Shown here in pieces: positions 35,101-46,400 of a stretch of 64,000 nt of DNA. Each line of letters starts with the position of its first letter. Position 1 is the stretch's first letter. The position numbers were made by a program, and so were the translations under genes. Below the pieces are notes generated by a model, which worked only from the letters and a program-made list of their open reading frames with translations, searched no databases and had not been told where the DNA came from. This DNA is from Parapristionchus giblindavisi. Lineage: Eukaryota; Nematoda; Chromadorea; Rhabditida; Diplogasteridae. Location: NCBI GenBank assembly GCA_943737045.1, contig CALSFV010000095.1:1-64000 (forward strand), read 5' to 3'.

Positions 35101-37519
35101 CAATCAATCAATCAATCAATCAGTCAATCAATCAATCAATCAGTCAATCAATCAAACAATCAATCAGTCAATCAATCAATCAATCAATCAATCAGTCAAT
35201 CTATCAATCAGTCAATCAATCATCCAATCAATTAATAAATCAATCAATCAATCATTCATTCAACCAATCAATCGATCAATCGATCAATCAATCAATCATT
35301 AGTATACCTTTGAGAGTGCCTTCTCCAATTGTTCAATAGTTCCTTCTTCTCTTTCAAATTGAATGAATGCATTGAATACATCTTTAGGATGATCTGATAC
35401 TGCATTCACTGCCTATAATCAATGAATAAATAGTATATCAGACCATATTAACATCAATATATTAAATCAATGTCTATATGAATGAATGAATGAATGACAA
35501 ACATCATTAAATAGTGTTCTAGCATGAAGAACACTACCATACAATCGTTCTAATGAAGCAGCTTCTATCCATCTCTCAGCTAATCTACCTCCACCTGATT
35601 TCAATATATCCTTCCAGATTGTACGACCCTACAATCAATCAATCAATCAATAATAAGATATATCATCATATCTACAGTACCTTAGATGCATCTTTCATCT
35701 TATTGTAATAGAAGAATGCTTGCATCCTTCTATATTCTCCATTGGGATCCCATTGACGATCAAAGTATTCAAATAGAACCTATAATTATTCTAACAACAT
35801 AACGTAACCGATCATTCATAATTATTTTATTATAATAATATTAATTGTATTGTATATCTAACCTGAGCTCCTTCATCAAGAATATGAGCAATGTTTGAGT
35901 AATCATTATGACCTCTTACATCCATCTTTCTCTTTAAAAGGAATGCATATCTGAATACTACTTTATTCATTTATAATACATTCAATAACTAACGTTCGAT
36001 ACAATGCTCTCCCATCCTCTGCACTTCCAATATTCAGTTTAGCTGCTGGCCATACATTCATGATCTCTGATTCTGAATATCAATCAATAATATTATCAAC
36101 TAATCAATATCTCGTATACAGTACCCTCTACATTTGCCTTCTCCATTGCAAGTAGAAGTGATTGCCAGAGTGCACATGATGAAGCACAGTATCGAACAGC
36201 TCGACGATAGACGGATAAAGTTAACTGAATCAATAAGATCAAAGATCAATCGATAATAGAACATGACTTACAGAAGGAATCTTGAGATTTTCAGTAAGAT
36301 AGTTGGTATAATTCAGCCATACATTCTCATCCAATGAATGTTTCTCCAGTATTCTCTCATAGAATGATGTAATCTAGATAATAATTAATGATGAATAAGT
36401 ATGAGAGAATGAATAACAAAAACCTGAGAAGGTTCATTAGACTCCATAACATATGATAGATATTCATGAAATGTTTCAATTGAATAATCATTATCTTCTA
36501 ATTTATCCTCCCATTTCTCTAACTCCACTAATTGTTTCAATGAATTCTTGAATGATTGAATGATGTTTGCATCTTGCTCAGCTCCTCAATTCATAAATCA
36601 ATCAATACAGTCGATATCGTATCTATACCGTACCTGTGAATGTATCGTATCTTTCTCTCAATGACTTCAATGCCATAGTAGGAATACGAAGGGATCGAGC
36701 ATATATTGAATTAACTCTTTTCTTCTGTTTATCATCTCCTTCCTCAATATTATATAATGATATGGAATAATACATAAATGGATAATACCTTGAGTAGAGC
36801 TTCTTCATAATCAAAGTAAAGATGCCATATCTGTCCTCCTACATTGACACGATTACCAATAGCAGTGATTGCATCTTCAATGATCTACAATCAATAAGAG
36901 ATTATCGATTACCATTATATTCTATCTACAATACTTCTCTAAATGATTCAACAGTTCCACCAGTAGCCCACATAGCAAATTCCATCCATAATTGTGCAGA
37001 AGGAGAATCAGAAAGAGCACGACGAAATATCTTCTCCATTTCTTCACGAGAATACTCAAGAGTCTTTCCATCTCTCAATATATTGATTCATTCATTGATT
37101 GATATTATTGATTCATTGATTGATATTATTGATTCATTGATACATACTTAATCCATTTCAACCATTCTTCTGTAGGTAGAGGGAATTTGGCTACAATCTC
37201 TTCTCTTGTTTTCATTAATTCTTCTAAATCAGCACTTAATCTTATACATTTCAATAGTTCAAGAGCCATATCATAATCAGTCGGATTGCTCTCTAGCTGA
37301 AATATTAACATTAAACTAATCAATAATTGAGATATCGTAATCATGAATTAATGAATAACCTACAGCTTGTTTACATTCATTGATTTTCTTCTCGACTTCT
37401 TCAGGATCAATCATTTCCATTTCTTCCTCATCTTCTTCATTCATTTCAATATCCGATGTATCTTCCATTTCAGATCCCGATCCTCCTCCAGACATTTCAT
37501 CATCAGAATGAATTGACAT
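29126..37519 (-). CDS. SART3: SART3 (U4/U6 snRNP recycling factor, HAT repeats plus two RRMs)
   Basis: Start MSIHSDDEMSGG at 37519 and stop TAA at 29126-29128. The gene has a long acidic N-terminus, many small HAT-repeat exons (about 37350-35300; for example RTIWKDILKSGGGRLAERW), a Lys/Glu-rich linker (35094-34595), two RRMs and a C-terminal Lsm-binding tail. Traced 3' exons: 35412-35308, 35094-35008, 34882-34739, 34691-34595, 34550-34480 (RNP2 TVFVSNLDF), 34415-34299 (RNP1 KGYGYVDL), 34240-34172, 34126-34040 (RNP2 KLFVKNVHF), 33991-33923, 29563-29488 (GVAYVDME), 29427-29357, 29305-29126. It ends SNDFFRSLFNK, matching the family's terminal motif. SART3 reanneals U4 and U6 and brings in deubiquitinases in the nucleus. 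An LTR retrotransposon occupies the intron that splits RRM2, in antisense orientation. The ATG follows directly on TTATAG. Confidence 0.93.
29585..29827 (+). repeat. 5' LTR
   Basis: Bounded by TG..CA. Contains an AATAAA polyadenylation signal (in CTAATAAAGTCT) about 45 bases from its end. Confidence 0.95.
29910..30165 (+). promoter_or_regulatory. Structured leader with repeated CTTTGTG motifs
   Basis: Between the primer-binding site and gag, CTTTGTG occurs nine times exactly, with near-variants CTCTGTG, CTGTGTG and CTTTGCA. Alternate copies are framed by inverted repeats, so they would lie in hairpin loops: ACCGATTG/CAATCGGT, TAACT..GCC/GGC..AGTTA, ATAGTTC/GAACTAT, ACTGC..CACG/CGTG..GCAGT, GTACAA/TTGTAC. 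The other copies lie in the linkers, often as ATTCTTTGTG. A packaging, Gag-binding or translation-control role is inference. Confidence 0.7.
30221..33406 (+). CDS. Gag-Pol polyprotein of LTR retrotransposon (internally deleted pol)
   Basis: 1061 codons in one frame. The N-terminus is Lys/Glu-rich and likely coiled coil (residues about 15-50). A retrotransposon-gag capsid-like region covers about 70-260. A zinc knuckle CTHCGKKGHTDERC (CX2CX4HX4C) follows at about 287-300. The aspartic-protease core then reads LDIGSDLTLIS, with Ile where Thr or Ser is expected. Reverse transcriptase has DFSDAYLQV and AYLDDVIV (intact YxDD). From the end of RT the frame jumps to the segment just before the integrase core: RNase H and the integrase HHCC zinc domain are missing. 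The integrase core has the first Asp (HMDFAGP) and the Glu (NGQAERF), but the second catalytic position reads SHNET instead of the usual SDNGT, so Asp is replaced by His. A Lys/Arg-rich tail follows. Enzymes would have to come in trans. Confidence 0.92.
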   Translation: MPGDEKPEVVKSEVTLETVMEMFAKMQQDFMSKQEEQNKKNNEILEMLASRETLVVNGEIKSQATQGPSIDAMEARIVDFDYDAEECTFDNWYDRYRDFFEYDAKHLDDCNKVRILLRHLSVKCNALYRDHKAPEDVMKISIDDTIKALKALFGKKETDFELRVRFFKLSMAMNGSTDVMEFASEVNRLYQKGNLKDIKEDQMKITVFLAGLDLPQQKMMRTQLFNAVSQKADITFKELLERYSSLRALEHDVSVVQTKSANMVKVPEDDKGKNRKKPKTERSNANVECTHCGKKGHTDERCWLKHPEMRPKKNHWKNNSVQVKDCNQIEGNRVYVNVSMDGKQMECQLDIGSDLTLISEVDWKEMKNPKLIPAPCTVSCPNGQGMKILGKFRSKMEYCGKECDAWVHVTPRPIRLVGNDVFFKLDLKRAFSDENDETVIAHIKSGDYTTWVKDVFPEVCEPGLGKYNKSAAKLYLKPGVKPVFRNKQPVPYASQQVCDEEIDRLCDMGVISKVEHSEWAAPFLLVAKKNGAKRLCADFKTGLNDCLEDCTHPLKLPEDIFASLNGGTVFSTIDFSDAYLQVEVDEEAKKLLVINTHRGLYQYRRLPFGVKPAPGIFQSIMDQMLTGMSRAVAYLDDVIVSGRTKEEHDENLMRVLERIRDSGFRIRLEKCAFGQKEVHFLGFVVNESGRHPHPKKVHALKEMQVPKNVAEGYANIAKNPSKLEPIKWLETSRPMERVHMDFAGPMNGRYYLIIEDVHSRWPEVVTMERITADATIKALRDFVSRYGSPETIVSHNETQFKSEKMRAFGMEYGINHMFSPPYHPQSNGQAERFVDTFKRSLLKMRGEGPEDENVQKFLMMYRCTPNNQLKMYTPAEIFLGRKMRCRLTLMSPREGEDRVVNKKETREFAEGDCVYYRDRDGPNHEKWTEAVVIRRKGNVMYEIQRLDGSLVTAHTNQLRRRWTEDCDPLSVLLESFNVPADNVVKCNVQVEPAKCNVTPSVADTVVTDADADAVVVPTNNVENNKKTIPKPTLVRPGSTRPTRVRQPPTRMNITSTSGQSY
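33560..33802 (+). repeat. 3' LTR
   Basis: Same 243-bp sequence as the 5' LTR by eye, followed by the duplicated ATAAC. Confidence 0.95.
35098..35300. repeat. (AATC)n / sense-strand (GATT)n array in a SART3 intron
   Basis: About 50 tetranucleotides (AATCAATC with AGTC and ATTC variants). On the SART3 sense strand this reads as tandem TTGATTGATT, the same motif found singly near the 3' ends of most introns in this window. Confidence 0.9.
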
Positions 37520-37690
37520 CTATAACATCCATCAATAACTGATAGAACGAATATCATAGTTAATAAGTATATACAAGCGATACAAACACTCATTCTATAT
37601 GTCCAACCATTCAATATATTCTGTACATGTTTATCCGTTATCAAATCGATCAATGATACAAATGAACAACGAGAATGATCAAATGATGAG

Positions 37691-39805
37691 TTAGTTTCTA
37701 ACGAAGTCAACACATTTGGATGGATCAGTAGGGAAATATTCTTGACAACGAGTCATTAGACGTTTGAAGGCCTGAAAGATAACAATATTGAAAGGATTCT
37801 ATAGAGTATATAAAGGTTTAATAAGAATATAAATAGTTATAACTACCTGAATATATTTGCGTTGTGTTTCATCGTTTAGCACATGAGCGATATTTGATAC
37901 ATAAGCTTTAGCTGATCCAGGACGTTGATGAAGACCTATATATTATTGATTACATGAATATAATTGAAAGATCAAAGATCATACCTGATCGTGTAACCCC
38001 CACTGGCCATGGAGCATTACCAATAGCCATTTCCATATATGCATTGTTTGCTTGAATGTAATCACGATCGATAATCAATAATCTTAATGAAATAACTCGT
38101 AACTCGATCGATACCGAGAGACTACAGTATACCTGCAGATCTTACTAAGATGATGTCTAATATCATTATTGATTGTATATGATTCAAGTGTATTCTGGAG
38201 GATTCTAATATTAGTCATTGTCTGTTTGTATATAGTAGCTTGATATCTAAATAGTATACAGTATACATAATAAACGTCTTCTCAATCACTTACTTTCCTT
38301 GTACACTTTTCTTTTCTTCTTCATCTCGATCATTCAATTGCTCCGCCCATTTAGCTAATAGATACTTGATAAACCTATTCATTGTATCACAATCACGATT
38401 GATATCACCCAAGTCCTCTACAAGTATACAATATCACTCATTATTACCTAACCTCAATTCATACCAGAAGAACCTAATAAAATGGCTGATCTTTCAATCT
38501 TATCCCATTCAGCCAAAATTGCTGTATGTACTAAAACATCGTGTTTTCTCTTATCATTATTAGCACCTTCTATTACTTCCTGAATATGTACAAATAAGAT
38601 AGATACAATCAATATATATATTATACCTTGACTAATTCATTATCAACATCTCTCATAGCATTGACAAGCTCGTTATTCCATCCTTCATTTAGATCAGGTT
38701 GATCATATTCCAATCTAATCAAATAAACTACTTATTAGTTCATAGATTATATTCTTACTTGATTAATCTCCTCCTTGCATCTACTTCTGTTTCTCCAAAT
38801 AATAGAATAGGCTGACTTCTCGCTCGAAGACGCTTGATTACCTATAGATAACAAAATATGGAATCAGCATAGTTAACCTACTTCTTAAAATGTACATTAA
38901 TACTTATTTACGCATCTTAATATTAAACTGAGCTGATACAAAAATGCTGTCTTTATGACCTCTGGTGTTGAAATCCATGCATGATCACGGATACAATCAT
39001 AATCATGCTTGATTCAACAATTCCATGCATGATTCTTGATCATGCATGGATATTCCGAATTTTCCGTGATCTTGAACGGAAACTCGAATTCCGTGCAAGA
39101 TCACGGATAATCCATGCACGATTTGAGTATATCCCATGCTACATCAGTTGAAGTGTAACAAGGAAGCTTACTCGAGACTAACTTTATCATGATAGGAGGG
39201 GTTTGTATAGTTGAATCATAAGGAATGACAATGCAATGATAATGAGGGGAGATGATTCTCTCTCCTGTGAGCTGTCTATGCGGGGACCCAACTACATCGT
39301 ACCACTAATTGCACAGATTATTACAGCATGGATTCAAACACCTCAGGTGTTTCTGTCAATACTCAACTAAACTAACCTCTTCTCTAGTAATTGAATCATC
39401 ATCAGCCACATCCAGTTTAGATTCCGAACTTCCACTTGCTTCCACTATATCTTTCTCTTCCTCCTCAAATAAATAGTTACATAAACTCAAATCTCTGACA
39501 GTTCATACTTATAGAAGGCGCTATAGATATAGAAAGGAAAAGAAATAAACAACAAAAAAACAACCCACAGATAACTTACCTGTTGCTTTTGCTTCTTCAA
39601 TGCCTGCTTCTCTTTATATTCCTTTTCTTCCTTAGCGAGGATATCTGCTCTCTTGATTACTTTTTTCCCTCCAACCTAGAATCATCATTTGGTAGCAATT
39701 GGTGGAAAAATGAAATGTTTGACAACTCACATCTTGAACAAGTTCATCAGCTTGTTTCCTTTTCCGCATTAACTCTTCCTTCAGCTTAGCCAATGGATCA
39801 TTCAT
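37691..39805 (-). CDS. PRPF18: PRPF18 (pre-mRNA splicing factor 18)
   Basis: Start [18 protein letters not shown] at 39805, stop TAA 37693-37691. Exons in order encode [19 protein letters not shown], an acidic segment with SITREEVIKRL (the 'VIRRLR..G.PI.LFGE' region), the helical middle, [24 protein letters not shown], an [14 protein letters not shown] segment and finally [19 protein letters not shown]. These match the Prp18 domain of the human 342-residue protein closely. Prp18 works with Slu7 and U5 in the second catalytic step of splicing. A 391-bp inverted-repeat element (38958-39348) sits in an intron. The stop lies 171 bp upstream of the SART3 start on the same strand; GON4L diverges on the other side. 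Confidence 0.93.
38958..39348. mobile_element. Inverted-repeat element in a PRPF18 intron
   Basis: Left end ACCTCTGGTGTTGAAATCCATGC-like and right end its inverse, ending CACCTCAGGT. The interior repeats CATGCATGATC / GATCATGCATGG hairpins around ATCACGGAT. No frame. Confidence 0.65.
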
Positions 39806-40430
39806 GGCCTTAATGAATAGAATATAAATAATTAATGTAATAACAGGGTAAAAGAGGCAGAAACAAGGCCAATACTATTATTAATAATGACTGAAAAGAA
39901 TGTTTCGAAAACAGTTTCGTATCCGTTGTCAACCTATTTGCTGGCACTGGATTTAGGGAAATTTATCTTATTTGCTGGCACTGCATTAATGCGCATGACC
40001 ACTTTCCCGAAAATATAATTGACCAGTGCTATGAAATGTTAAATTAGCGTACACCGTACGTATTATGACAACATACTTCGAATCGAACACTAAAACAGTT
40101 AAATTCGTAGCTTTATAAGTCGAATTTCGACGTTTTGAGAACATATATTATTGAATTTCTCTCGTGTTACGAAAACTGTTCTTTAGTGCTCTGTATGGAC
40201 CCATCGCTAGAAAAATAATGAGAAAGCTGATCGCCTACATCAAATTTGGTAAGCCATTAGTAAATGACAGAAAACTAACCGCTCACTATACTTATATGCA
40301 GAAACATTGTTTTCGCGCCAATTGTTCAATTTTTGTTATTATTTATTTCGTTGGTTAATATCTTTGTTTTCGTGGCGTATAAAATTCAAATCGAAAGGTT
40401 TTATTGAGTCCCTCATGTTAAGATTTCGTT
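39806..40430. promoter_or_regulatory. Divergent intergenic region, PRPF18 (-) / GON4L-like (+)
   Basis: 625 bp between two outward-reading ATGs, so it must carry both promoters. Seen: a partial direct repeat of TATTTGCTGGCACTG (about 39938 and 39972) and AT-rich sequence. The 64-codon frame at 40164-40358 has no motif and is probably not a gene. Confidence 0.55.
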
Positions 40431-43400
40431 ATGGATAATACAAAAGCTGCAACCAGATCGATGATTGAGGGCGAAGATGTGGCTACCTCATCTATAGATG
40501 CATCTCAACCTGTCAAATCAACAACTAAAAGGCGAAAGTCAAAGAGACGATCTAATGAGCAATCACGTGTTGATGAAAAGGAACAAGAGGTAATATTGAT
40601 TGAATATGTAATGTACATATGTAACACGAATTGTTCAGGAGATCGTTCGTATGTGGAAAACAACGGATGAAAATCTAGAGAAGTTAGCTAAGACACATAA
40701 TATGACTGCTATAAATGTCAAGTCACTACTATCAGTATGTTGTCTTTAGTTCGTTAACAAGCAATATGACTTTAAATGCATTGAAAACATTGATATATTG
40801 ATTGATTCCTCTTATAGCAATTGATCAAGAATCCTTCGGCTATAAATCGATTACTCGGAATAGGTGATGGAGAGGAAGAAGTAGTAGAAGGAAGAGTAAC
40901 TAGAAGTAGATCTTCTGTGAAAACTAATGAGGTATGCATTCTGAACAGTTAATACTATATGTATATTCCTGATAACAAGCATGATATTCCTTTGATATAT
41001 TTAAATTGTATCATTAATGAGCTCATGTGGAGATTCGTAAATTGCGAGATAAAATCAGAGCAAAGCGTCTCAGAATTAGGGGAAACTATACATCATGAAA
41101 GAGAGTGTTAAGTGGTTATAAGAGGTTGCGATATGCTGTGGACTCTTCTATTCGCTTTACTTTCGTTTGTCCGCACTCTCAAAATGTTGTGCACAGTAAA
41201 GGAATGAACAATGTATTCAGTAACAACCATTTCATCGTATAAGATGGACAACAAAAAAGACTGCGACCATAAATATTATTAATGGTATGGATATCGTATT
41301 TCACCGTTCATAGTAATCATTTTCGTTTACGTAGGCTCTCTTTTTCGATGTTTCTGTTTAAAAAAAAAGATAGCTCACATGGGAATGGTGTGAACTCACA
41401 TATCCCGATTTTCACGAAAGTTGCAGGGTTTACTAAATCGACTACGCTGATTTCAAATCTGGCTTAAAAACCTGCGATTTTTTTCTGGAGCGAGTTATAG
41501 CTCGACGAAAAGTGATTTTTTTTCTTCAAATGATTGTTCAGCTGATTTCCCTGCGCAATATGATCATGCTCTTCTTTTTCCATTCCAAGCTGCAGCGTGG
41601 TCAAGTGTTACGATGTTTGGTTGGTATTCCGGAGGGATCTTATGTCATTTAAAAATTTTTATCACCCATGAATCAGTAAAAGAAGTTCACTGCCGGGGAA
41701 TCGAACCAGCCCCTTCCGGAATACCAGCAAAACATCATACCACCTTAAAATGCTGCAGTTAGGATTTGAGCGAGAATATAAAAGAAGGTAAGAGCGATAA
41801 AATTCATATCTCGTGGGGAAATCAGCTGAACAATGGCTTGAAAAGTAAAAAAAATCGCTTTTTGCCGGGCTATAACTCGCTTCAGAAAAACATTTCGTAG
41901 GTTTTTAAGGCAGATTTTGAATGAGCGTAGTCGATTTAGTAAACCTTTTCGTAAGGGCTTGGATGAAAGTGTTCGCGAGAGCGGTTAAATTACTACGGTT
42001 AACTGATAAGTAAATACGATATTCCCAACCATTTTTTACGGTCGCGGTCTTTTTTGGTTGTTAGTCTTTTACGGACGAGGAGTTCCTGCAGATTGTGAGC
42101 GGTTTCATTTAAAAAAAGACACTCTCTATGGTTAAGATAAACGCAAGGATTTTTATCTTTGTATATGTATTCACTGGTATGCGTCACATTTGCCTGCCAT
42201 GTCTACGCCGTTACGTAAACTAGCGTTACATTTCGCTTGCTAACACGTCCATGTAAATTTTGGAGTGTGTTAGGTCTTGAATGGAAAACCCTGATGGCCA
42301 TTAAATTACTGTAGAAGGTTACGGTCATACATGGGCGCCAACATGGGGGTGCCCCCCCCCCCCCCCCCGTAAAATTAGGGCCTTTTGAAAATTTGAGGAA
42401 TGCCCCTGAAAAATGATCGTTAGGTGAAATTTTTGAAAACAAAAGTGAAGCCCCCCTATAAAATTAGCCATTTTTCGTTCGGATGCCTCTTGTAGAATCG
42501 AGCTCCAGGTGCCCATGTATGGTTACCATACATTTTCATTCCCTCACAATGTGAGGATTGACCCAATATACGGCTCATTTTCCTGGTCGACTCACTATAA
42601 AGCTCATTTTTATGTGAAAGATTACAATTTAAGCGAAAAAATAACGATTTTTCTAAATCGACCCACTATATAAAAATAATTCGGTGAGGGCACCGAAAAT
42701 GTATGATGATTACGGTATTTAAACATTGATTGATGGTCACCGTAGCTTCTTATTATATCCCAAGTGACAATGAGGGTTTTTCTAATTGGGACAAACACAC
42801 CAAAATTTACGTGGACATGTGCGTAAGCGAAAAGAACGCTAGTTTACATGGCGATGGCAAATGTGACGAGGTTGCAGCATCACCATAGGTCGAAAAGTAT
42901 GTTACAAAGTACCAAGCCTGACCGGATTTTTGGGTCGAAACCATGTTAGCGAAAGACATTTGCGCCACACGAAGGGAACCAAAAGCGCCGTTGGACATTT
43001 GCGCCGGAACCAAAAGCGCCGTTGGACATTTGCGCCGGAACCAAAAGCGCCGTTGGACATTTGCGCCGGAACGAAATGCGCCGAGGGACATTTGCGCCGG
43101 AACGAAATGCGCCGAGGGACATTTGCGCCGGATCCGAAAGCGCCGAAGGACATTTGCGCCGGAACCAAAAGCGCCGTTGGACATTTGCGCCGGAACCAAA
43201 AGCGCCGTTGGACATTTGCGCCGGAACGAAATGCGCCGAGGGACATTTGCGCCGGAACGAAATGCGCCGAGGGACATTTGCGCCGGATCCGAAAGCGCCG
43301 AAGGACATTTGCGCCGGAACCAAAAGCGCCGTTGGACATTTGCGCCGGAACCAAAAGCGCCGTTGGACATTTGCGCCGGAACGAAATGCGCCGAGGGACA

Positions 43401-46400
43401 TTTGCGCCGGAACGAAATGCGCCGAGGGACATTTGCGCCGGAACGAAATGCGCCGAGGGACATTTGCGCCGGATCCGAAAGCGCCGAAGGACATTTGCGC
43501 CGGAACCAAAAGCGCCGTTGGACATTTGCGCCGGAACCAAAAGCGAAGTTGGACATTTGCGCCGAGGGACATTTGCGTCGAATATGTATGCCTTTTATTT
43601 TATTTCATTGTCTCCTCATTTTTTGTTGCAATTGTTTCAAAGCTGTGATCTATACATTACAGTATTTCCAATAGATAACTGGGAACATGAGAAGTGTTGA
43701 GGAAATGAGAAAGTACCCCTTCCTATAATATCAGCCTTGTGTTGTTACCAGGGCTGGGATTTTTTGTTTGGTTTTTCTGCAAAAATCAAAAAATAACAAA
43801 AAATACGGATATAGAAAATTAACACAAATTTGCTTGAAAAGTTAGTTTGTGATCAGTTTTGTTGGTAATTTTTTACCGCAAGATAATTTTGGGAGTGTAA
43901 TCATAGGTGGGCACGCTGGGGGAAAGGCTGTGCGCAAACCGGGGAATTGTAAGGCAAGGCAATGCGCATGGCCATTTTTTGCAGATTTGACTCGAAATTT
44001 CCCAATTTTTTGCGAGGCAAAGCTATGCGCAAGACCCCGCAAGGGAAGGCAAGGCTGTGTGCAAAAAGAATTCGTTTTTACGCGCCCACCTATGAGTGTA
44101 ATATTGCGAAACAGTGTTAAAGAAGAGGACCCTAAGTTTTTTCGTGAACAAACTGACCGCCAGGACTATTGATATCTCAATAAATACAAAACTAATTGTC
44201 TGTAAAATTATAGATGCCCCGGAATACCGTAATCCGAGCTGAATGTTCGTTTTTGCACCAAGGGAATGCAAGCATACATTGCCATACCCTCGCAGTGCGA
44301 GGATTGACCCACTATATAAGGCCATTTTAGGGCACTTGATAAAAAAGGAAGCTAAAAATGACGATTTTTAAGCGAAAATACCGAATTTTGTGAATCGACG
44401 CACCCTATTTCGAGAATTGACCCACTATATAAAAATAAACGGCGAGGGTACCGAAAATGTATGAGTAGTTGTTATTTGAAGGAAGGCCAACACGAGATAA
44501 AGTTAAAATTTTCTCGGAAAAGTGGGAAAAAATAATTTTATTGTTTTTTTTTGTTTGGTGAGATATTTTTTTTGTCAAACAAAAAATTTTTTGGTCGAAA
44601 TATTTTTTTTGTCACAGCCCTGGTTGTTACCATTTATTTAATTGATCATTGATCTACCCTATTGATCATTGGTGATATTCATATTTTACAACATGAGTCA
44701 TAACTCTTAAGGGAGGAAGAAAAGAATAAAACTACAGAAAATGTAGCAATTTTGAAATTTTAGAATGTTTTCAAGAAGATAATCGATGATATTCTTTTTT
44801 TTCTTTTTATTCATACAATATCATATCGAATAGACATAAAACAGGATGGAGTCAATCAAGCCCAAGAAATAGAGGAAGTAAAATGTTGACTCGAGACTCA
44901 GCAACTGGAGCCAGTAGACGTCTAGAGATAACTCTAGATCATAGGTGGGCGCGCGAAAACGAAATTTTTTTTTGCGCATAGCCTTGCTTTCCTATATGGG
45001 CCTTGCGCATAGCCTTGCCTCGCAAGAATCGGAAAAATTCCAGTCGAATTCGTCAAAAAATAGAAATGCGCACAGCCTTGCATCCCCCTTCCCCGGTTTG
45101 CGCACAGCCTTTCCTCCAGCGTGTCCACCTATGTTCTAGATACACAGGTAGACAATGTTGAATGAATACAATAATGGACAGATATACGAAAAGGATGGGA
45201 AATCTATGATGACGGATACTATGAAAAGACTTGGATAATCGTTTTCGTAATGGTATAATGAGTGTAGAGGATGAAGATGAGTGAAGGTGAGACTATGATG
45301 ATTGTGGGCATCCCTATTCATTCTGACCACATTGTTGTTGTTCTGTTCTGCAGAACGAAGCAACAACAATAAATTAAGAACAATAAAATATCAATGATAA
45401 TACTCTAATATATAGATCACAGCTTTGAAAGAATTGCAACAAAAACGAGGAGACAATAAAATAAAATAAAAGGCTTATTCAGCACAAATGTCCCTGACCT
45501 TGGCGCAAATGTCCCCCAGCGCAAATGTCATTCGGCGCTTTTGGTTCCGGCGCAAATGTCTCTCGGCGCTTTTGGTATTGGCGCAAATATACCTCGGCTC
45601 ATTTGGGACTGGCGCAATTGATACATTCGGCGCATGTCTTTCGCTAACATGGTCTCGACCCGGATTTTGAGCCAAAATTTCACAAAAATCGATAAACCTG
45701 ACCAGATTTTGAGCCAAAATTTTGCTAAAATCGAAAAACCTGACTGGACGTTGAGCCAAATTTACCAAAAATTGAAAAACCTGACCGGATTTTGAAAACC
45801 GATAACCTAGCTATTCGACCTATGAGCATCACTATAATATTTAGGATACTACTATAACATAATTTGTTTCTAGATCACTCTAGCTCCAGTATGTGTGAAT
45901 CGTAGAACATTTTTGGATGTTCCATTCTCGGAAGAAGATCAATATGATGAAGATTATCAACCAGTTAGTGCTCACATTTATTATTGCTAATTTACATGAA
46001 TGAGAATATCTATGCTCTCTGGACAATAAAAGGAAATTGAGCCACCCACGTTTGTAGGACAACATTAAGAATGTATCTGAAAGAAATAGATCAAAAATTG
46101 AAATTGAATGATTAAAGGAAGAAAGTGGAGATGAAGATGAATCAGATGAAGATGAATCCGATGAAGATGATGATAATGATGAAGTTGAAGAAATGGAGAT
46201 TACAGATATTCAAAATGATGATGAAGTTTGTTTATATTATATATATATATAGTGTATCATTATCAAATGAGATTATATTCGTCCCTAACCCCTTCCTTTG
46301 AAAACTGCCACCGAGCTCAATCCGAAATCGCGTATAAGCGACGGAAATCCATCTCCCCTCTTCCCTCTGTTATTAATGTGATTATGAACATTTATATTTG

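Larger units (their letters stand above)
42185..42872. mobile_element. Inverted-repeat element related to the 58090 MITE, carrying nested MITEs
   Basis: Arms 42185-42325 and 42725-42872 are inverted relatives (GCTAGTTTAC, TTACATGGACGTG-like and AGGGTTTTCCA segments). They share CATCAGGGTTTTCCA-type blocks with the 58090-58341 element. Two later insertions (42326-42521 and 42527-42705) separate the arms. Confidence 0.65.
43751..44622. mobile_element. Non-autonomous hAT element with nested MITEs
   Basis: Ends CAGGGCTGGGATTTTT and its inverse ending CACAGCCCTG, flanked by a perfect 8-bp duplication GTTGTTAC (43743-43750 and 44623-44630). Both features are typical of hAT. Two further MITEs (43902-44094 and 44273-44463) have inserted into it. 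No transposase. Confidence 0.88.
42875..45830. mobile_element. Large foldback element with 31-bp tandem repeats in its arms
   Basis: The outer inverted ends share ATAGGTCGAA, ACCTGACCGGATTTT-like sequence, CATGTTAGCGAAAGACATTTG (left, 42940) and its inverse near 45640. Inside these, the left arm has a 31-bp array (42955-43575) and the right arm a few decayed units (45490-45640). Further in, ATTGTCTCCTC..TTTTGTTGCAATT (43605) is mirrored near 45440. Younger elements sit in the middle. The right end also has about three degenerate copies of an about 56-bp unit (AACCTGACCAGATTTTGAGC; 45665-45800). A second element with the same ends is at 48546-52525. Confidence 0.8.

Noticed and set aside
35035..35235. 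NQSI-repeat protein on the + strand
   Set aside because: Translation of the (AATC)n array in a SART3 intron.
42930..43700. CRISPR-like pattern of 31-bp direct repeats and 200-250-codon frames
   Set aside because: The repeats are contiguous, with no unique spacers, and the DNA is eukaryotic. The frames are repeat translations.
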